64,000 nucleotides of DNA, from assembly GCA_963844055.1 (NCBI GenBank), contig CAWJMN010000001.1:2170001-2234000 (forward strand), written 5' to 3'. Position numbers and translations under genes: made by a program. The notes beneath the pieces are model-generated. The model was given only the letters and a program-made list of their open reading frames with translations, was not told the origin of the DNA and ran no database searches. The DNA comes from CAWJMN01 sp963844055. Lineage in GTDB: Bacteria; Planctomycetota; Planctomycetia; Pirellulales; Pirellulaceae. Shown one piece after another: positions 16,848 through 26,166 of the stretch; position 1 is the first letter of the stretch; every line of letters begins with the position of its first letter.

Positions 16848-18581
16848 ATGACTTTTCCCGAACTCGGGCTCTCCGAGCCTATTTTGCGCACCCTCAAATC
16901 TGAAGGCTACGAAACCCCAACGCCCATCCAGGCGCAATCGATCCCCCATTTATTGGAAGGGCGCGACTTGCTTGGCTGTGCACAAACCGGTACCGGTAAG
17001 ACGGCCGCGTTTGCACTTCCGATGCTGCATTTGCTGCATAACGGCGGTGTTCCACCCAAGAACGTCAAGCGTCGTATCCGCGCTTTGATTCTTGCACCAA
17101 CGCGAGAACTTGCCGCTCAAATCAGCGAAAGCTTCCAATCGTACGGCCGTAACACGGGCCTGCGTCACTGCGTGATTTTTGGTGGTGTGAATCAACACCG
17201 TCAAGTTCTTTCGCTGGAGCGTGGCGTCGATATCGTTGTTGCAACACCAGGTCGCCTTTGCGACTTGATGGAACAAGGCTTTGTCGATTTGCGTAATGTC
17301 GAGATCTTCGTCTTGGACGAAGCCGACCGCATGCTCGACATGGGCTTTTTGCCAGACCTTCGTCGCATCATGGACAAGCTGCCACATCGTCGGCAGAACC
17401 TTTTGTTCTCTGCGACTTTGCCTGGTCCAATTGAACAACTCGCTGACAACATGCTTCGCGACCCGATTCGCGTTCGCATTGCACCTGTCAAGCAAACAAC
17501 CGAACTCATCAAACAGTCGGTGGCCTTTGTGGCCAAGTCTGCCAAGAATGAATTGCTCGCCACGCTGATTGCCGCCGAAGGTGTGCAGCGTGCGATTGTC
17601 TTCACCCGTACCAAGCACGGTGCAGACAAAGTCGCTTATTACCTCAGCAACCAAGGCATTCGTGCCGAAGCTATGCACGGTAACAAGAGCCAAAACGCCC
17701 GTCTAAGAATTCTGGCGGCGTTCAAAGGCAAGGGACCCGCTGTGTTGGTAGCAACCGACATTGCATCCCGTGGTATCGATGTTGACGGCGTGACGCACGT
17801 TTTCAACTTTGACCTGCCGCAAGAACCAGAAACCTATGTTCACCGCATTGGCCGTACCGGTCGTGCTGGTGCCAATGGCAACGCGATCTCTTTCTGTGAT
17901 GGTGAAGAACGCGGATTGCTGCGTGCCATCGAACGTGAGATCCGTCAAGAGATCGACACGCTAGAACACGATCTCGATAAGGGCTCGTCTGCGGGTTCCG
18001 GTCGGGGCAATGGTCCATCACGCGGTGGCTACGGTGATCGCGGTCCACGTCGCTTCTCGTCGGGTGGTGGCGGTGGCCGACCAGGTCCACAACGTCATTC
18101 ACGTGGCGGTTACGGTGGTGGCGGATCGGATGATCGTCGTGAACGTCCACATGGTCGCTCGGATTCGCATTTCCGTGGAAGTGAAAACCACATGGAAAAT
18201 CGTGAAGCAGCTCCAGAACGCCGTGAACCATCCGATCGTCGTGAGTCGCAAGGTCCTCCACGTGAATACTCGGCCGGCCAAGACGCCGCACCACGTCGTG
18301 AACGCAGCTATGGCAACGGCGAAGGCCGTCCTGCTCGTTCCGGCAACTGGGGTGGTCCCAAGGGACGTAGCCGTTTTGGCGGCGGATCCCGTTTTGGTAA
18401 GAGCGAAGGCGCTCGCGTTCCTGGTAGCACGGTGGGTCGCAACGGTCGTGGAGCAGCTCCAATTGCTGCCGCACCAGCTGGTGGCGCCGCTTCGGCAGGG
18501 CGTCCGGCAGGTGATCGTGACTTCCGTGGTGGTGCTCGCCCCAACAAGGTTCGCAAGCCAGTTGCTGGCAGCCGCCGCTAA
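16848..18581 (+). CDS. DEAD-box RNA helicase with RGG/Gly-rich tail (RhlE-like)
   Basis: ATP-dependent RNA unwinding. 577 residues from ATG 16848. The motifs are in order: Q motif PTPIQAQSIPHLL, motif I AQTGTGKT, Ia PTRELAAQ, Ib ATPGRL, II DEAD, III SAT, then helicase C with RAIVFTRTKHGADK, ATDIASRGIDVDGVTHV and HRIGRTGRAG. From about residue 380 the tail is rich in Gly, Arg and Ser (RGG-like, with GGGGGRPGP), probably a disordered RNA-binding extension as in cold-shock helicases. Codons are strongly biased to CGT and GGT compared with neighbours, suggesting high expression. The 286-base leader after polA may hold a regulated 5' UTR, but I see no defined element in it. Confidence 0.94.
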   Translation: MTFPELGLSEPILRTLKSEGYETPTPIQAQSIPHLLEGRDLLGCAQTGTGKTAAFALPMLHLLHNGGVPPKNVKRRIRALILAPTRELAAQISESFQSYGRNTGLRHCVIFGGVNQHRQVLSLERGVDIVVATPGRLCDLMEQGFVDLRNVEIFVLDEADRMLDMGFLPDLRRIMDKLPHRRQNLLFSATLPGPIEQLADNMLRDPIRVRIAPVKQTTELIKQSVAFVAKSAKNELLATLIAAEGVQRAIVFTRTKHGADKVAYYLSNQGIRAEAMHGNKSQNARLRILAAFKGKGPAVLVATDIASRGIDVDGVTHVFNFDLPQEPETYVHRIGRTGRAGANGNAISFCDGEERGLLRAIEREIRQEIDTLEHDLDKGSSAGSGRGNGPSRGGYGDRGPRRFSSGGGGGRPGPQRHSRGGYGGGGSDDRRERPHGRSDSHFRGSENHMENREAAPERREPSDRRESQGPPREYSAGQDAAPRRERSYGNGEGRPARSGNWGGPKGRSRFGGGSRFGKSEGARVPGSTVGRNGRGAAPIAAAPAGGAASAGRPAGDRDFRGGARPNKVRKPVAGSRR

Positions 18582-18602
18582 GGGCTGATGGAATAAAAAT
18601 AA

Positions 18603-18627
18603 GTAGCAAACCAGCTTGGCTTGCTAC
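18603..18627 (+). terminator. Hairpin downstream of helicase
   Basis: GTAGCAA (18603-18609) pairs with TTGCTAC (18621-18627) around an 11-base loop, 22 bases after the helicase stop. There is no U-run, so it may stabilise the 3' end rather than terminate. It sits directly before the stronger terminator. Confidence 0.45.
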
Positions 18628-18641
18628 AAATCGAAATAAAG

Positions 18642-18693
18642 AAACCCTTCCTGGCTTTTGAAGTAAACACTTCAAGGCGGGGAAGGGTTTTTT
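18642..18693. terminator. Shared terminator between convergent helicase and SHD1 genes
   Basis: AACCCTTCC (18643-18651) pairs with GGAAGGGTT (18681-18689), with an inner perfect TTGAAGT/ACTTCAA stem around an AAAC loop, followed by T(6) on the plus strand. On the minus strand the hairpin is followed by TTTCTTT, so it may act in both directions. Confidence 0.88.
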
Positions 18694-18718
18694 CGTTAGC
18701 TAGTAAAGAGGTGCGGTG

Positions 18719-19800
18719 TTATTCGCTGCCGCCAAGCAATCGTTTTGCCAGGGCTCCTAAGGCGCCGAAGACAAAGAGTACCAGCCAGATAATCCCCTTG
18801 ATTGATCTACCGGTAACCCTGATAGATCGCGTTGATGATGAACTGCTGCTTGAGGAGTAGTCGGAGTCAGAATAGTCCGTAGAAGAAGAATAGTCTGATC
18901 CCGAACTGGTGTAAGGAGTTGGGGAAGTGTAGGGGGCTGGTGACCCATAGGGGCTAGGTGCATAGCCGGATGATGGATATGAACCAGAGGGCATCCCTGG
19001 CGTAGCAATGGGGCTAGTGTTCAAGGGAACTGCGGGTTGCGACGGAGGGGCAGCGTATGGCATCGGCTGCGAAACGGATGGTATCGAGGGAATCGACGGT
19101 GCGCCCGTCGGTGCCTGTGCAACTCCTGTGTAGCCCAAGTTGGGAATGGGGGCTGCACCGGTACGCTTGCACCTGGATAAGTCGGTACGCTGCCGGGCGC
19201 ATTGTCTGGTGGCGGCAGTGATGCCGTTGCAGCGGCAGGGCCTGGGCTAGGCGTACCAGCAGAGGTGCTGACGAGCGCTGTCAACTGACTTGCCAGCTTT
19301 GCGTCACCACGTGACACAAGGATCTGGCACACATAATTTTGATCGGCACCGGATAAACGCAGAAACGCAATGCCTTTCTCGGCAGTTTTCGTTTGTAGAT
19401 AGACCATGCTTTCGGTCGCGCGGACAAACGTCGCCTGCAAGGTGTTTCCATCGGCGTCGGTCCATTGACGCATGTCGCCAGAAGCACTCTCGGTGGTGCT
19501 ACCGGCAGCTTTATCACGTTGGCTCTTTACGAAATCCTGGTCGGATTGGCTCAATGAAGAGAGGGGAACCTTATAGACCTTCGAACTCGTATCGAGAACG
19601 ACTTTGTCCCCCTCTTCACGAACAAATTCAGCTTCGATCTTGCGCCCTTTATTGTCCGTCCACTCGCGCCCCTGAGCGTCGCAAACAATCGTCGCGGTTA
19701 GTAAGCCTGCTGCGATCAGCCCACCGAGAAAAGCCTTGTAGGTTTTGAGCGATTGCTTTGACGACTTATGTTCAACTGATTTGCGGGGACTGGCAGTCAT
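18719..19800 (-). CDS. SHD1-domain exported/membrane protein, frameshifted near 19150
   Basis: The N-terminal 220 codons (19800 down to about 19150) encode a hydrophobic signal segment (AFLGGLIAAGLLTATIVCDA), then two SLA1-homology-1-like repeats: REWTDNKGRKIEAEFV and MRQWTDADGNTLQATFV, each followed by a strand-rich segment. SHD1 repeats are abundant in planctomycetes and have unknown function. The frame then runs into unlikely sequence, while the -1 frame continues a matching Pro/Ser/Tyr-rich linker, a Ser/Asp-rich stretch and a C-terminal membrane helix (IKGIIWLVLFVFGALGAL) ending at 18719. Restoring one C in the C5 run complementary to 19147-19151 gives one 360-residue protein. I treat it as one gene with a likely indel error. 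Confidence 0.72.
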
Positions 19801-20005
19801 GGCCGGTTGATCTCCTCACCGTACGAAAGGGGCCAAGGGAGGGCTAGTAGATGCCGCTATAGGGGGTGGTCTTTCTAGCCAGTGACTAACGGAATCTACA
19901 GGATTCATGACCGCAGTCAATGGTTTTTTCCCACAATCCAGAGGGTTTGTTTGCTTGGGAGTAGTGAAATTGGCAAAATCACCCCCTCGAAAGATTGTGT
20001 TTTCG

Positions 20006-22621
20006 CTATTTGCCGGCGGGCGGGCGTTTGGTGGGTCGGCTTTGGGCAACGGCCGTTGTTGGGTCTTCGGGCCATGCGTGTTTGGGGTATCTCGCACGTA
20101 GCTCTTTGCGAACGAGCTGATAACTATTGGCCCAAAAACTCTTCAGATCAGCGGTGACTTGGGCGACTCGCATGTTAGGCGCTAAAAGATGCACGACAAT
20201 TCCCGCCCGGCCGCCAGCGAGCCTTGGGGTTTGCGCCATTCCAAACAATTCTTGAATGCGCACCGCCAAAATCGGCGGCTCCTCTGGCCCGCGATACTCT
20301 AGCCGAATGTTGCTGCCCGAGGGGACTGCCACGCGTTCCGGTGCCTCTTTATTCAGTAGCTGTAGTTGTTGATATTCGTAAAGTCCCTTGAGAGCCATGA
20401 GCCAGGGTCCTTTTCGAAGGTCGGCCAATGAGCGGCACCCATGTACCACATGTGGCAACAGCTCAATCAGCTGGGCTTCATCCAGTTGCGGTAGTTCACG
20501 CTCGGGCATCTTGGCTGCTAAGAATCTTCCGCGGGCAACAAATCCGGTAACGTCTTCGTTGTCGGATGGAAATGCGCGAGCGAAATCCTTCTTGGCCGCG
20601 TCGAGCAGGGCAAGCTCAATCGACCTGGGGTCATTCGCTGAGGTAATGACCTCTTCGAGCACCAAATCCTTCCACGTGGTTCGCTTTCGCGCGGTGACAC
20701 GCTCCGTCGTTTCATCGAAGGAAACGATCACTTCTTGCTTCAAAAAGTGCGGAGAAAGCCAGCTGGGATCAATTGCGGAGGCTTGCCGCACGAACGCTTC
20801 GCCCCCTGCACCATCGAGCACTACTGCGACAAACAGGTCGGCCTCGTCAACGGCGACTTCATCAGCAAGGCGTACCCCTTTTCCGCCAATCATCAGGGCG
20901 CACCGGCCGGCTGGCTCTCTCCGCTTGGCGACACGATCTGGAAAGCCCGCATAGATGGTGCGTAGCAACGCCTCTTCGTGGTCTCCACTTCCAGACGCAG
21001 GGCTGCGGGAATTTTCGCCTGATAAAGTGTTGAGGCGGCCTTTTGGCAATTGCCGAGCGAGTTGTTCCAGTTGGCGGGAGGAGTCCACGACGGCTCGCAT
21101 TGCACCGACGTTCAGCTGCTGAAGCAGTGGGGAATCTTGGCTTCCGTTCTGCCAAGCGTGGATGGCATGAACTCGGTCTAAAACGTCGCTTTCGGAACTG
21201 TGGCCGCGCGTTTTTGTGTTTGCATGGGGCCGTGTGCCACGATACCGACTATGTTGAGCCGCAAAAGGATCTCGCTCGGAAAGGAGGGCTGCCGCAACGG
21301 ACGTTTCGGCGATGCAGTTTCGTATTGCTCCTTCCAGAAGCATACGTCCTAGGCGTGGGTGAACCGGCAATTTGGCAAGTTCTTTGCCCAGGGAAGTGAT
21401 GGCTCCCTGATCAACGGCATCTAAAAGCTCTAGCAGTTCAAGCGACTTTTCCACACGGGCTGGCTCTGGTGGCTCAAGCCAGGGGAACGTTGCCACTTCA
21501 GGCTCGATCCAGGAAAGCAACTGCAGTAGGCCGCCGGCGAGGTCGACCCGCTGAATTTCTGGCGTGTCGAACGCGGGGCGATGTCGCTGTGCCCCCTCGG
21601 GCCACAGGCGAACGCAGATTCCGGGGGCCGTACGGCCTGCTCGTCCTGCCCGTTGTTGTGAACTCGCTTGCGAGATCGGCTCAAGCTCAAGCCGATCAAG
21701 TCCCGTGGCAGGATCGTACCGTAAGATGCGAGCTTGCCCGGTATCGACCACGCCGGTTACTCCTTCAATTGTGAGGGAGGTTTCAGCGACGTTGGTCGAA
21801 AGGATGATTTTGCGTTTATAACTAGGCATCAGTACCCGTTGCTGTTCAGCGAGGGGTAAGTCGCCGTACAGCATGCAAACATCGATAGCTTCTTCCTCTA
21901 GCCGAGATCGCAGCTCTTCATGAGCACGACGGATTTCACCCACGCCCGGCAAAAAAACCAGTATGTTGCCATTGGTCTCCTCAAGTAGGCCAGTTGCTGC
22001 ATTGGCCGCTTGAATGGCTAGAGGTTGGCGATCTGGGGCGGGTTGATACCGAACCTTGACAGGAAAGGTCCGTCCTTCGCTCTGTATGACAGGGCACTTT
22101 GCGAGGTGTTTGGTGAGGACATCGACCGACAACGTAGCGGACATCACCAGGATGCGAATGTCTGGGCGGACGGATGCTTGCAACTGCATGAGCATGCCCA
22201 GAAGCAGGTCCCCCGTCAATGAACGTTCGTGAAACTCATCCAGGACAACGACGGATACCTCTTCTAAAAACGGATCGTCGATAAGGCGTCGCAGCAGGAT
22301 TCCTTCGGTCATTACCTCCAGCCGGGTCTTTTTGCTGACTTTGCTCTCTTGGCGAACCGTAAAACCAACTTCGTCACCAAGGCGTACATTCCGTTCACTT
22401 GCAATGCGGGCCGCCGTCGTCCGGGCGGCAATTCGTCGCGGCTGTAAAACGACGATCTTTCCCGTTTGTGCGATCCCCGCATCCAGCAGCGCCCCAGGCA
22501 CGCGCGTTGTCTTGCCAGCGCCCGGCAGCGCGCACAGAATCGCACGATTGGACTGCTGCAGGGCAGCAACAACCGTTGGCAATACCTCATCAATGGGCAG
22601 GGGAGCGAGTTTTCCAGTCAT
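20006..22621 (-). CDS. hrpB: ATP-dependent helicase HrpB
   Basis: An 871-residue DEAH-type helicase. It has Walker A LPGAGKTTRVP, motif Ia LQPRRIAARTTA, motif II LDEFHERS (DEFH variant typical of HrpB), motif III MSATL, motif V STNVAETSLTIEGVTGVVDTG and motif VI QRAGRAGRT, followed by the HA2 region and the HrpB-specific C-terminal domain (RLEYRGPEEPPILAVRIQELFGM, HLLAPNMRVAQVTADLKSFW, YPKHAWPEDP). The cellular role is poorly defined; RNA processing is the usual suggestion. ATG at 22619-22621 is taken as the start; a TTG twelve codons upstream is an alternative. Confidence 0.95.
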   Translation of the reverse strand: MTGKLAPLPIDEVLPTVVAALQQSNRAILCALPGAGKTTRVPGALLDAGIAQTGKIVVLQPRRIAARTTAARIASERNVRLGDEVGFTVRQESKVSKKTRLEVMTEGILLRRLIDDPFLEEVSVVVLDEFHERSLTGDLLLGMLMQLQASVRPDIRILVMSATLSVDVLTKHLAKCPVIQSEGRTFPVKVRYQPAPDRQPLAIQAANAATGLLEETNGNILVFLPGVGEIRRAHEELRSRLEEEAIDVCMLYGDLPLAEQQRVLMPSYKRKIILSTNVAETSLTIEGVTGVVDTGQARILRYDPATGLDRLELEPISQASSQQRAGRAGRTAPGICVRLWPEGAQRHRPAFDTPEIQRVDLAGGLLQLLSWIEPEVATFPWLEPPEPARVEKSLELLELLDAVDQGAITSLGKELAKLPVHPRLGRMLLEGAIRNCIAETSVAAALLSERDPFAAQHSRYRGTRPHANTKTRGHSSESDVLDRVHAIHAWQNGSQDSPLLQQLNVGAMRAVVDSSRQLEQLARQLPKGRLNTLSGENSRSPASGSGDHEEALLRTIYAGFPDRVAKRREPAGRCALMIGGKGVRLADEVAVDEADLFVAVVLDGAGGEAFVRQASAIDPSWLSPHFLKQEVIVSFDETTERVTARKRTTWKDLVLEEVITSANDPRSIELALLDAAKKDFARAFPSDNEDVTGFVARGRFLAAKMPERELPQLDEAQLIELLPHVVHGCRSLADLRKGPWLMALKGLYEYQQLQLLNKEAPERVAVPSGSNIRLEYRGPEEPPILAVRIQELFGMAQTPRLAGGRAGIVVHLLAPNMRVAQVTADLKSFWANSYQLVRKELRARYPKHAWPEDPTTAVAQSRPTKRPPAGK

Positions 22622-22718
22622 TCCGTAAAGAATATCCTCGTTGATCGGTGGTCCCAAGCGACGGCCATGAATGGGTAGGCCTTCAGGTGAGGCCCTAAAG
22701 CGAATGCCGGTTAAAGGC

Positions 22719-23811
22719 TTATCGTGTTCTGCGAGTTCCTTTGACGATCACATAGCTCTTTTCCACCACTGATGTGACGTTGGTAAATGCCTGAGGGAGG
22801 TAGTCGAGGTACCATTGTGGCGTCTTGGTGACGATCACAATCTGCCCCCCATTTCGTAACGCTTGCTGGCTGACATCCACGAAGTGCTCCGCAACACGGT
22901 AGTTGCCAAAATAGGGCGGATTGATGGCAGCCAAATCGTAAGTAGCTGGCATGATTGACTCACTATCGCATCCTAGTTTCGCTTCGATGGCGGGAAGGTG
23001 GTTTTGTTCAGCACCCCAGGCCGTGCACTCGACCGCTCGGGTATTACTGTCGATGGCTAACACGTGTGAAACGCCAAATCGCTTGGCAATTGCGAGCGCA
23101 ACAAACCCACCGCCACAGCCAAAGTCCAAAACGCGATCCTGCGGCCTAGCGGTAACATGCTGCAAAAGTGCTCTGGCCCCGGGATCAACGTGCCGATGGC
23201 TAAATACTCCGGGACGCGTTCGCAATTGCAGCAAGTGGTCATCGACTTTGGCGGGGAATTGGCTGGAAAAGTCACGGTGCTTTTTGAGAGGTGCCGTCTT
23301 CTTTCCCCAGTAGATCACACCTTTGTCCGTGGCTATGCGATGAACCTTAGAGAGCATCTCGGTCAATTGTTCATGCAGCCATTTGTCTCTGGGGTTGTCA
23401 GTAACGGTCCACAGCTCGCCCCCCAGGCGAAGTTGCTCGTGGGCTTGCTGGAACGCATCCCGGGTAAGCTCTGCATCGCCTCGGTGACTGGCAAACCACA
23501 CAGCGCGATCCAGCGGTTGCTGGGGTAGGTCGGCCGAACAGATGAATTCTGTATTGCTGGGTCGGCCATGTCGCGTTTGACGCCACTGTTCTTCGGCGGC
23601 GCGGTGCCCGAATAGGTCAAAAAAGTGGCAGATCACCTTAGCCTGTGGAAACTTTCGGGCACAGCCGGCGGCAAATTGGGCGAAACCTAGCGTATTGCTT
23701 AATACGGTTGGTGCGGATTCCGGCTCAAACTTCCAGAGGTCGGCCGTCGCTGAGCTGGTCGAGCATCCATTGTTCTTGGGGACGGGCGTCTGGAATCGGC
23801 TTTTTCGACAT
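22719..23811 (-). CDS. RsmC/RlmG-like class I SAM methyltransferase, frameshifted near 23728
   Basis: The C-terminal half is a methyltransferase domain: VLDFGCGGGFVALAIAKRFG binds SAM and AAINPPYFGNY carries the NPPY motif of base-modifying N-methyltransferases. The N-terminal half is the degenerate duplicated domain typical of RsmC/RlmG (TVLSNTLGFAQFAAGCARKFP). The likely substrate is a guanine in rRNA (m2G). The natural N-terminus MSKKPIPDARPQEQWMLDQ starts at ATG 23811 in another frame. That frame stops at TGA (23727-23725) directly after GTT, and reading resumes in the +1 frame as EPESAPTV. Either one extra T is an error or a +1 shift occurs. The next gene, hrpB, follows after 97 bases on the same strand. 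Confidence 0.78.
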
Positions 23812-24041
23812 GGGACTTGGGGCAAGAGCGCTGGGGCGGAACGGAAGGAGAGGCACGGAAGCCGTCAAGGAAAGGGAACGCTTGACAGAAGTCGTTGGTG
23901 GGCTAGTGATTGCTGGCCGTACATGGACTAGAATCCGATAATTGTGGACGCTCTTGATTGTACTCAAAAACGGTTCTTTGTGGCCGCTTCCGAGTAGGGT
24001 CACTTCACGGTATCCTTCGCACTTTTCCCCTTCAGGGTTCC

Positions 24042-25106
24042 ATGTCGAATACCAATTCTCAGGCATCGTCAACGGATGATGTTGCCGCTGTCACTCAGTT
24101 GACCCAGTCCATTACTCGGTTGCGTGCTGAGTTGGCTAAGGTGATTGTTGGGCAAGATTCTGTTATTGAGCAGCTTTTGCTGGCCATCTTTTCCCAGGGG
24201 CATTGCTTGCTAGAAGGGGTGCCAGGGCTTGCAAAAACCTTAATGGTTTCCGCGCTGGCTCGCTCGCTACAGCTGAAGTTCAGCCGGGTGCAGTTTACTC
24301 CTGACCTAATGCCGAGTGACATTACCGGTACCGAAGTGATTCAAGAAGATCGTAGCACCGGTGAGCGGAAGTTCCGGTTTTTAAGTGGCCCGATCTTCTC
24401 CAACCTGATTCTGGCAGACGAAATCAATCGAACTCCCCCCAAGACGCAAGCGGCGCTTCTGGAGGCAATGCAAGAACGACAGGTGACGATTGGTGGTGTT
24501 CGCCATCCGTTGCCCAGCCCATTCTTTGTGCTCGCGACCCAGAACCCGATCGAGCAAGAGGGAACCTATCCACTGCCCGAAGCCCAGCAAGATCGCTTCA
24601 TGCTGAAGGTTTTTGTGAAGTATCCTAGCTACGACGAGGAATTCCAGATCGCGCAGTCGACGACATCCTCTGCAACCGCAGAGATCACCGGCTTGCTATC
24701 GGGCGAAGAGATTTTGGCGGCCCAGCAACTTGTTCGCCGCGTGCCAGTTCCCCCATTTGCCATTCACTACGCCTTGCGACTGGTTCGGGCGACCCGTGTG
24801 CATGAACCAGAAGCACCTGACTTTGTCAAAGACCTTGTCAGTTGGGGTTCCGGACCACGCGGACTGCAGTACCTTCTGTTAGGTGCCAAGGCTCGGGCTG
24901 TTTTGCAGGGGCGTTTCTCGGTTACCGGCGATGATATTCGTGCGGTTGCCCATCCGGTTCTGCGGCATCGAGTCATTACAACGTTTAGCGCTGAATCAAG
25001 CGGCATGACACCAGATCGTGTGATTGACTTGCTTCTGGAGAAGATCCCCCAGCGCGGCAAGGGTGATGAGGTCGCGCCAGAATTAGCGCGAGCCTTTGCC
25101 AGTTAG
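24042..25106 (+). CDS. MoxR-family AAA+ ATPase
   Basis: A 354-residue AAA+ chaperone-like ATPase. It has Walker A EGVPGLAKT, Walker B LILADEINRTPPKTQAALLE, sensor 1 FVLATQNPIEQEGTYPLPEA and the arginine-finger region QQDRFMLKV, followed by the lid domain. MoxR proteins act with vWA-domain partners to insert cofactors or mature envelope and secreted complexes. The start is taken at ATG 24042, with AGGG seven bases upstream. This is the first gene of a same-strand cluster that runs to 48280. The DUF58 gene follows after 47 bases, the usual MoxR-DUF58 order. Confidence 0.95.
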   Translation: MSNTNSQASSTDDVAAVTQLTQSITRLRAELAKVIVGQDSVIEQLLLAIFSQGHCLLEGVPGLAKTLMVSALARSLQLKFSRVQFTPDLMPSDITGTEVIQEDRSTGERKFRFLSGPIFSNLILADEINRTPPKTQAALLEAMQERQVTIGGVRHPLPSPFFVLATQNPIEQEGTYPLPEAQQDRFMLKVFVKYPSYDEEFQIAQSTTSSATAEITGLLSGEEILAAQQLVRRVPVPPFAIHYALRLVRATRVHEPEAPDFVKDLVSWGSGPRGLQYLLLGAKARAVLQGRFSVTGDDIRAVAHPVLRHRVITTFSAESSGMTPDRVIDLLLEKIPQRGKGDEVAPELARAFAS

Positions 25107-25153
25107 CGGCGGTAGTGTTTAGCGCAGGGTGTAAATCCGGACAGTAGATCTTT

Positions 25154-26086
25154 ATGGCGTCAGAGCATTCGGCTTCCTATTTGGACTGGAAAACCCTCGA
25201 CCGATTGCGGCGGTTGGATGTCATTGCGCGTCAAATTGTGGAAGGCTTTGTAAACGGCCAGCATCGTAGTCCCTATCATGGGTTCGCCGTGGAGTTTGCG
25301 ACCCATCGTGAATACTCACCTGGCGACGATTTGCGTCATATTGACTGGAAGGTGTGGTCAAAGACCGATCGTCTCTACATTAAAGAGTACGAAGAGGAGA
25401 CGAATCTTCGCTGCCAACTGATTGTGGATTGCAGTAAGTCGATGGCGTACGGGAAGAATCCATCGAAGTTCGACTATGCCTGTACTGCCGCAGCCTGTCT
25501 GGCCTACATGCTTACGCAGCAGCAAGATGCCGTTGGCCTCACGACGTTTCACAACAAGATTGTGAACCAGCTGCCCACCAGTAGCCATCCCAATCACCTA
25601 AGGCAACTGGTCGACATCTTGCAGAAAAGCGTGCCGCAGGAAGTCACCTCAAGCGAACGAGTGCTGACGGACCTAGCTGGCCACTTTCGCCAACGCGGGA
25701 TTGTGGCATTGTTTTCGGATTTGTTCACGCCGCTGGACCGCTTTCAGGAATCACTTAAACAGTTCTTGCTGCGGAAGCAGGAAGTAATTGTGTTTCATGT
25801 TCTACATCAGGATGAATTAACGTTCCCCTTTGAAAAGAACACCCAGTTTCAGGGGCTAGAGGCTCCCGTAAAGTTGCTTACCGAGCCTCGCGCTTTACGC
25901 AAGGGATATCTAGAAGCGGTGCAGCGTTTCCTTGCCGACGTGAAGCGGATTTGTAGCAGCGTTGGCGCCGACCATGTGTTGATTAGCACTGCCGACCCAC
26001 TTGATGGCGTGCTGGGGAACTATTTGGCATTTCGCCAGAAGGTGCGCAAGCGTCCAAGCGGTCGCCTGAAGGGAAGTGGCTCCTAA
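25154..26086 (+). CDS. DUF58 domain protein (310 aa)
   Basis: The MoxR partner protein, equivalent to the second gene of Bat-type operons. FVNGQHRSPYHGFAVEFA and EYSPGDDLRHIDWKVWSKTD are the DUF58 signature, followed by a vWA-like fold (LIVDCSKSMAYG, with a DxSxS-like MIDAS; VALFSDLFTPLD). It has no membrane segment, unlike many DUF58 proteins, and is probably a peripheral cytosolic component bridging MoxR and the BatA-like membrane protein downstream. Its TAA stop overlaps the ATG of a 26-codon frame (TAATG). Confidence 0.93.
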   Translation: MASEHSASYLDWKTLDRLRRLDVIARQIVEGFVNGQHRSPYHGFAVEFATHREYSPGDDLRHIDWKVWSKTDRLYIKEYEEETNLRCQLIVDCSKSMAYGKNPSKFDYACTAAACLAYMLTQQQDAVGLTTFHNKIVNQLPTSSHPNHLRQLVDILQKSVPQEVTSSERVLTDLAGHFRQRGIVALFSDLFTPLDRFQESLKQFLLRKQEVIVFHVLHQDELTFPFEKNTQFQGLEAPVKLLTEPRALRKGYLEAVQRFLADVKRICSSVGADHVLISTADPLDGVLGNYLAFRQKVRKRPSGRLKGSGS

Positions 26087-26166
26087 TGGAACAGCTTTCC
26101 TTGGCGATAACTGATTATGAAATTGTTGATCTGCCGCGCACGGTCCTGGCGGAGGGTTGCGAATGA
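26086..26166 (+). CDS. 26-codon bridging micro-ORF between DUF58 and BatA-like genes
   Basis: ATG 26086 overlaps the DUF58 stop as TAATG. The frame reads MEQLSLAITDYEIVDLPRTV plus six residues and ends in TGA at 26164-26166, overlapping the ATG of the BatA-like gene (26163) as ATGA. The two junctions exactly link the flanking genes, suggesting translational coupling, and the micro-ORF carries the downstream gene's GGAGGG site inside it. No peptide family is recognised. It could be chance, or the relic of a longer protein. Confidence 0.4.
   Translation: MEQLSLAITDYEIVDLPRTVLAEGCE

Noticed and set aside
17803..18675. Minus-strand His/Arg-rich open frame of 290 codons
   Set aside because: It is the antisense of the Gly/Arg-rich helicase tail, and its composition reflects that repeat.
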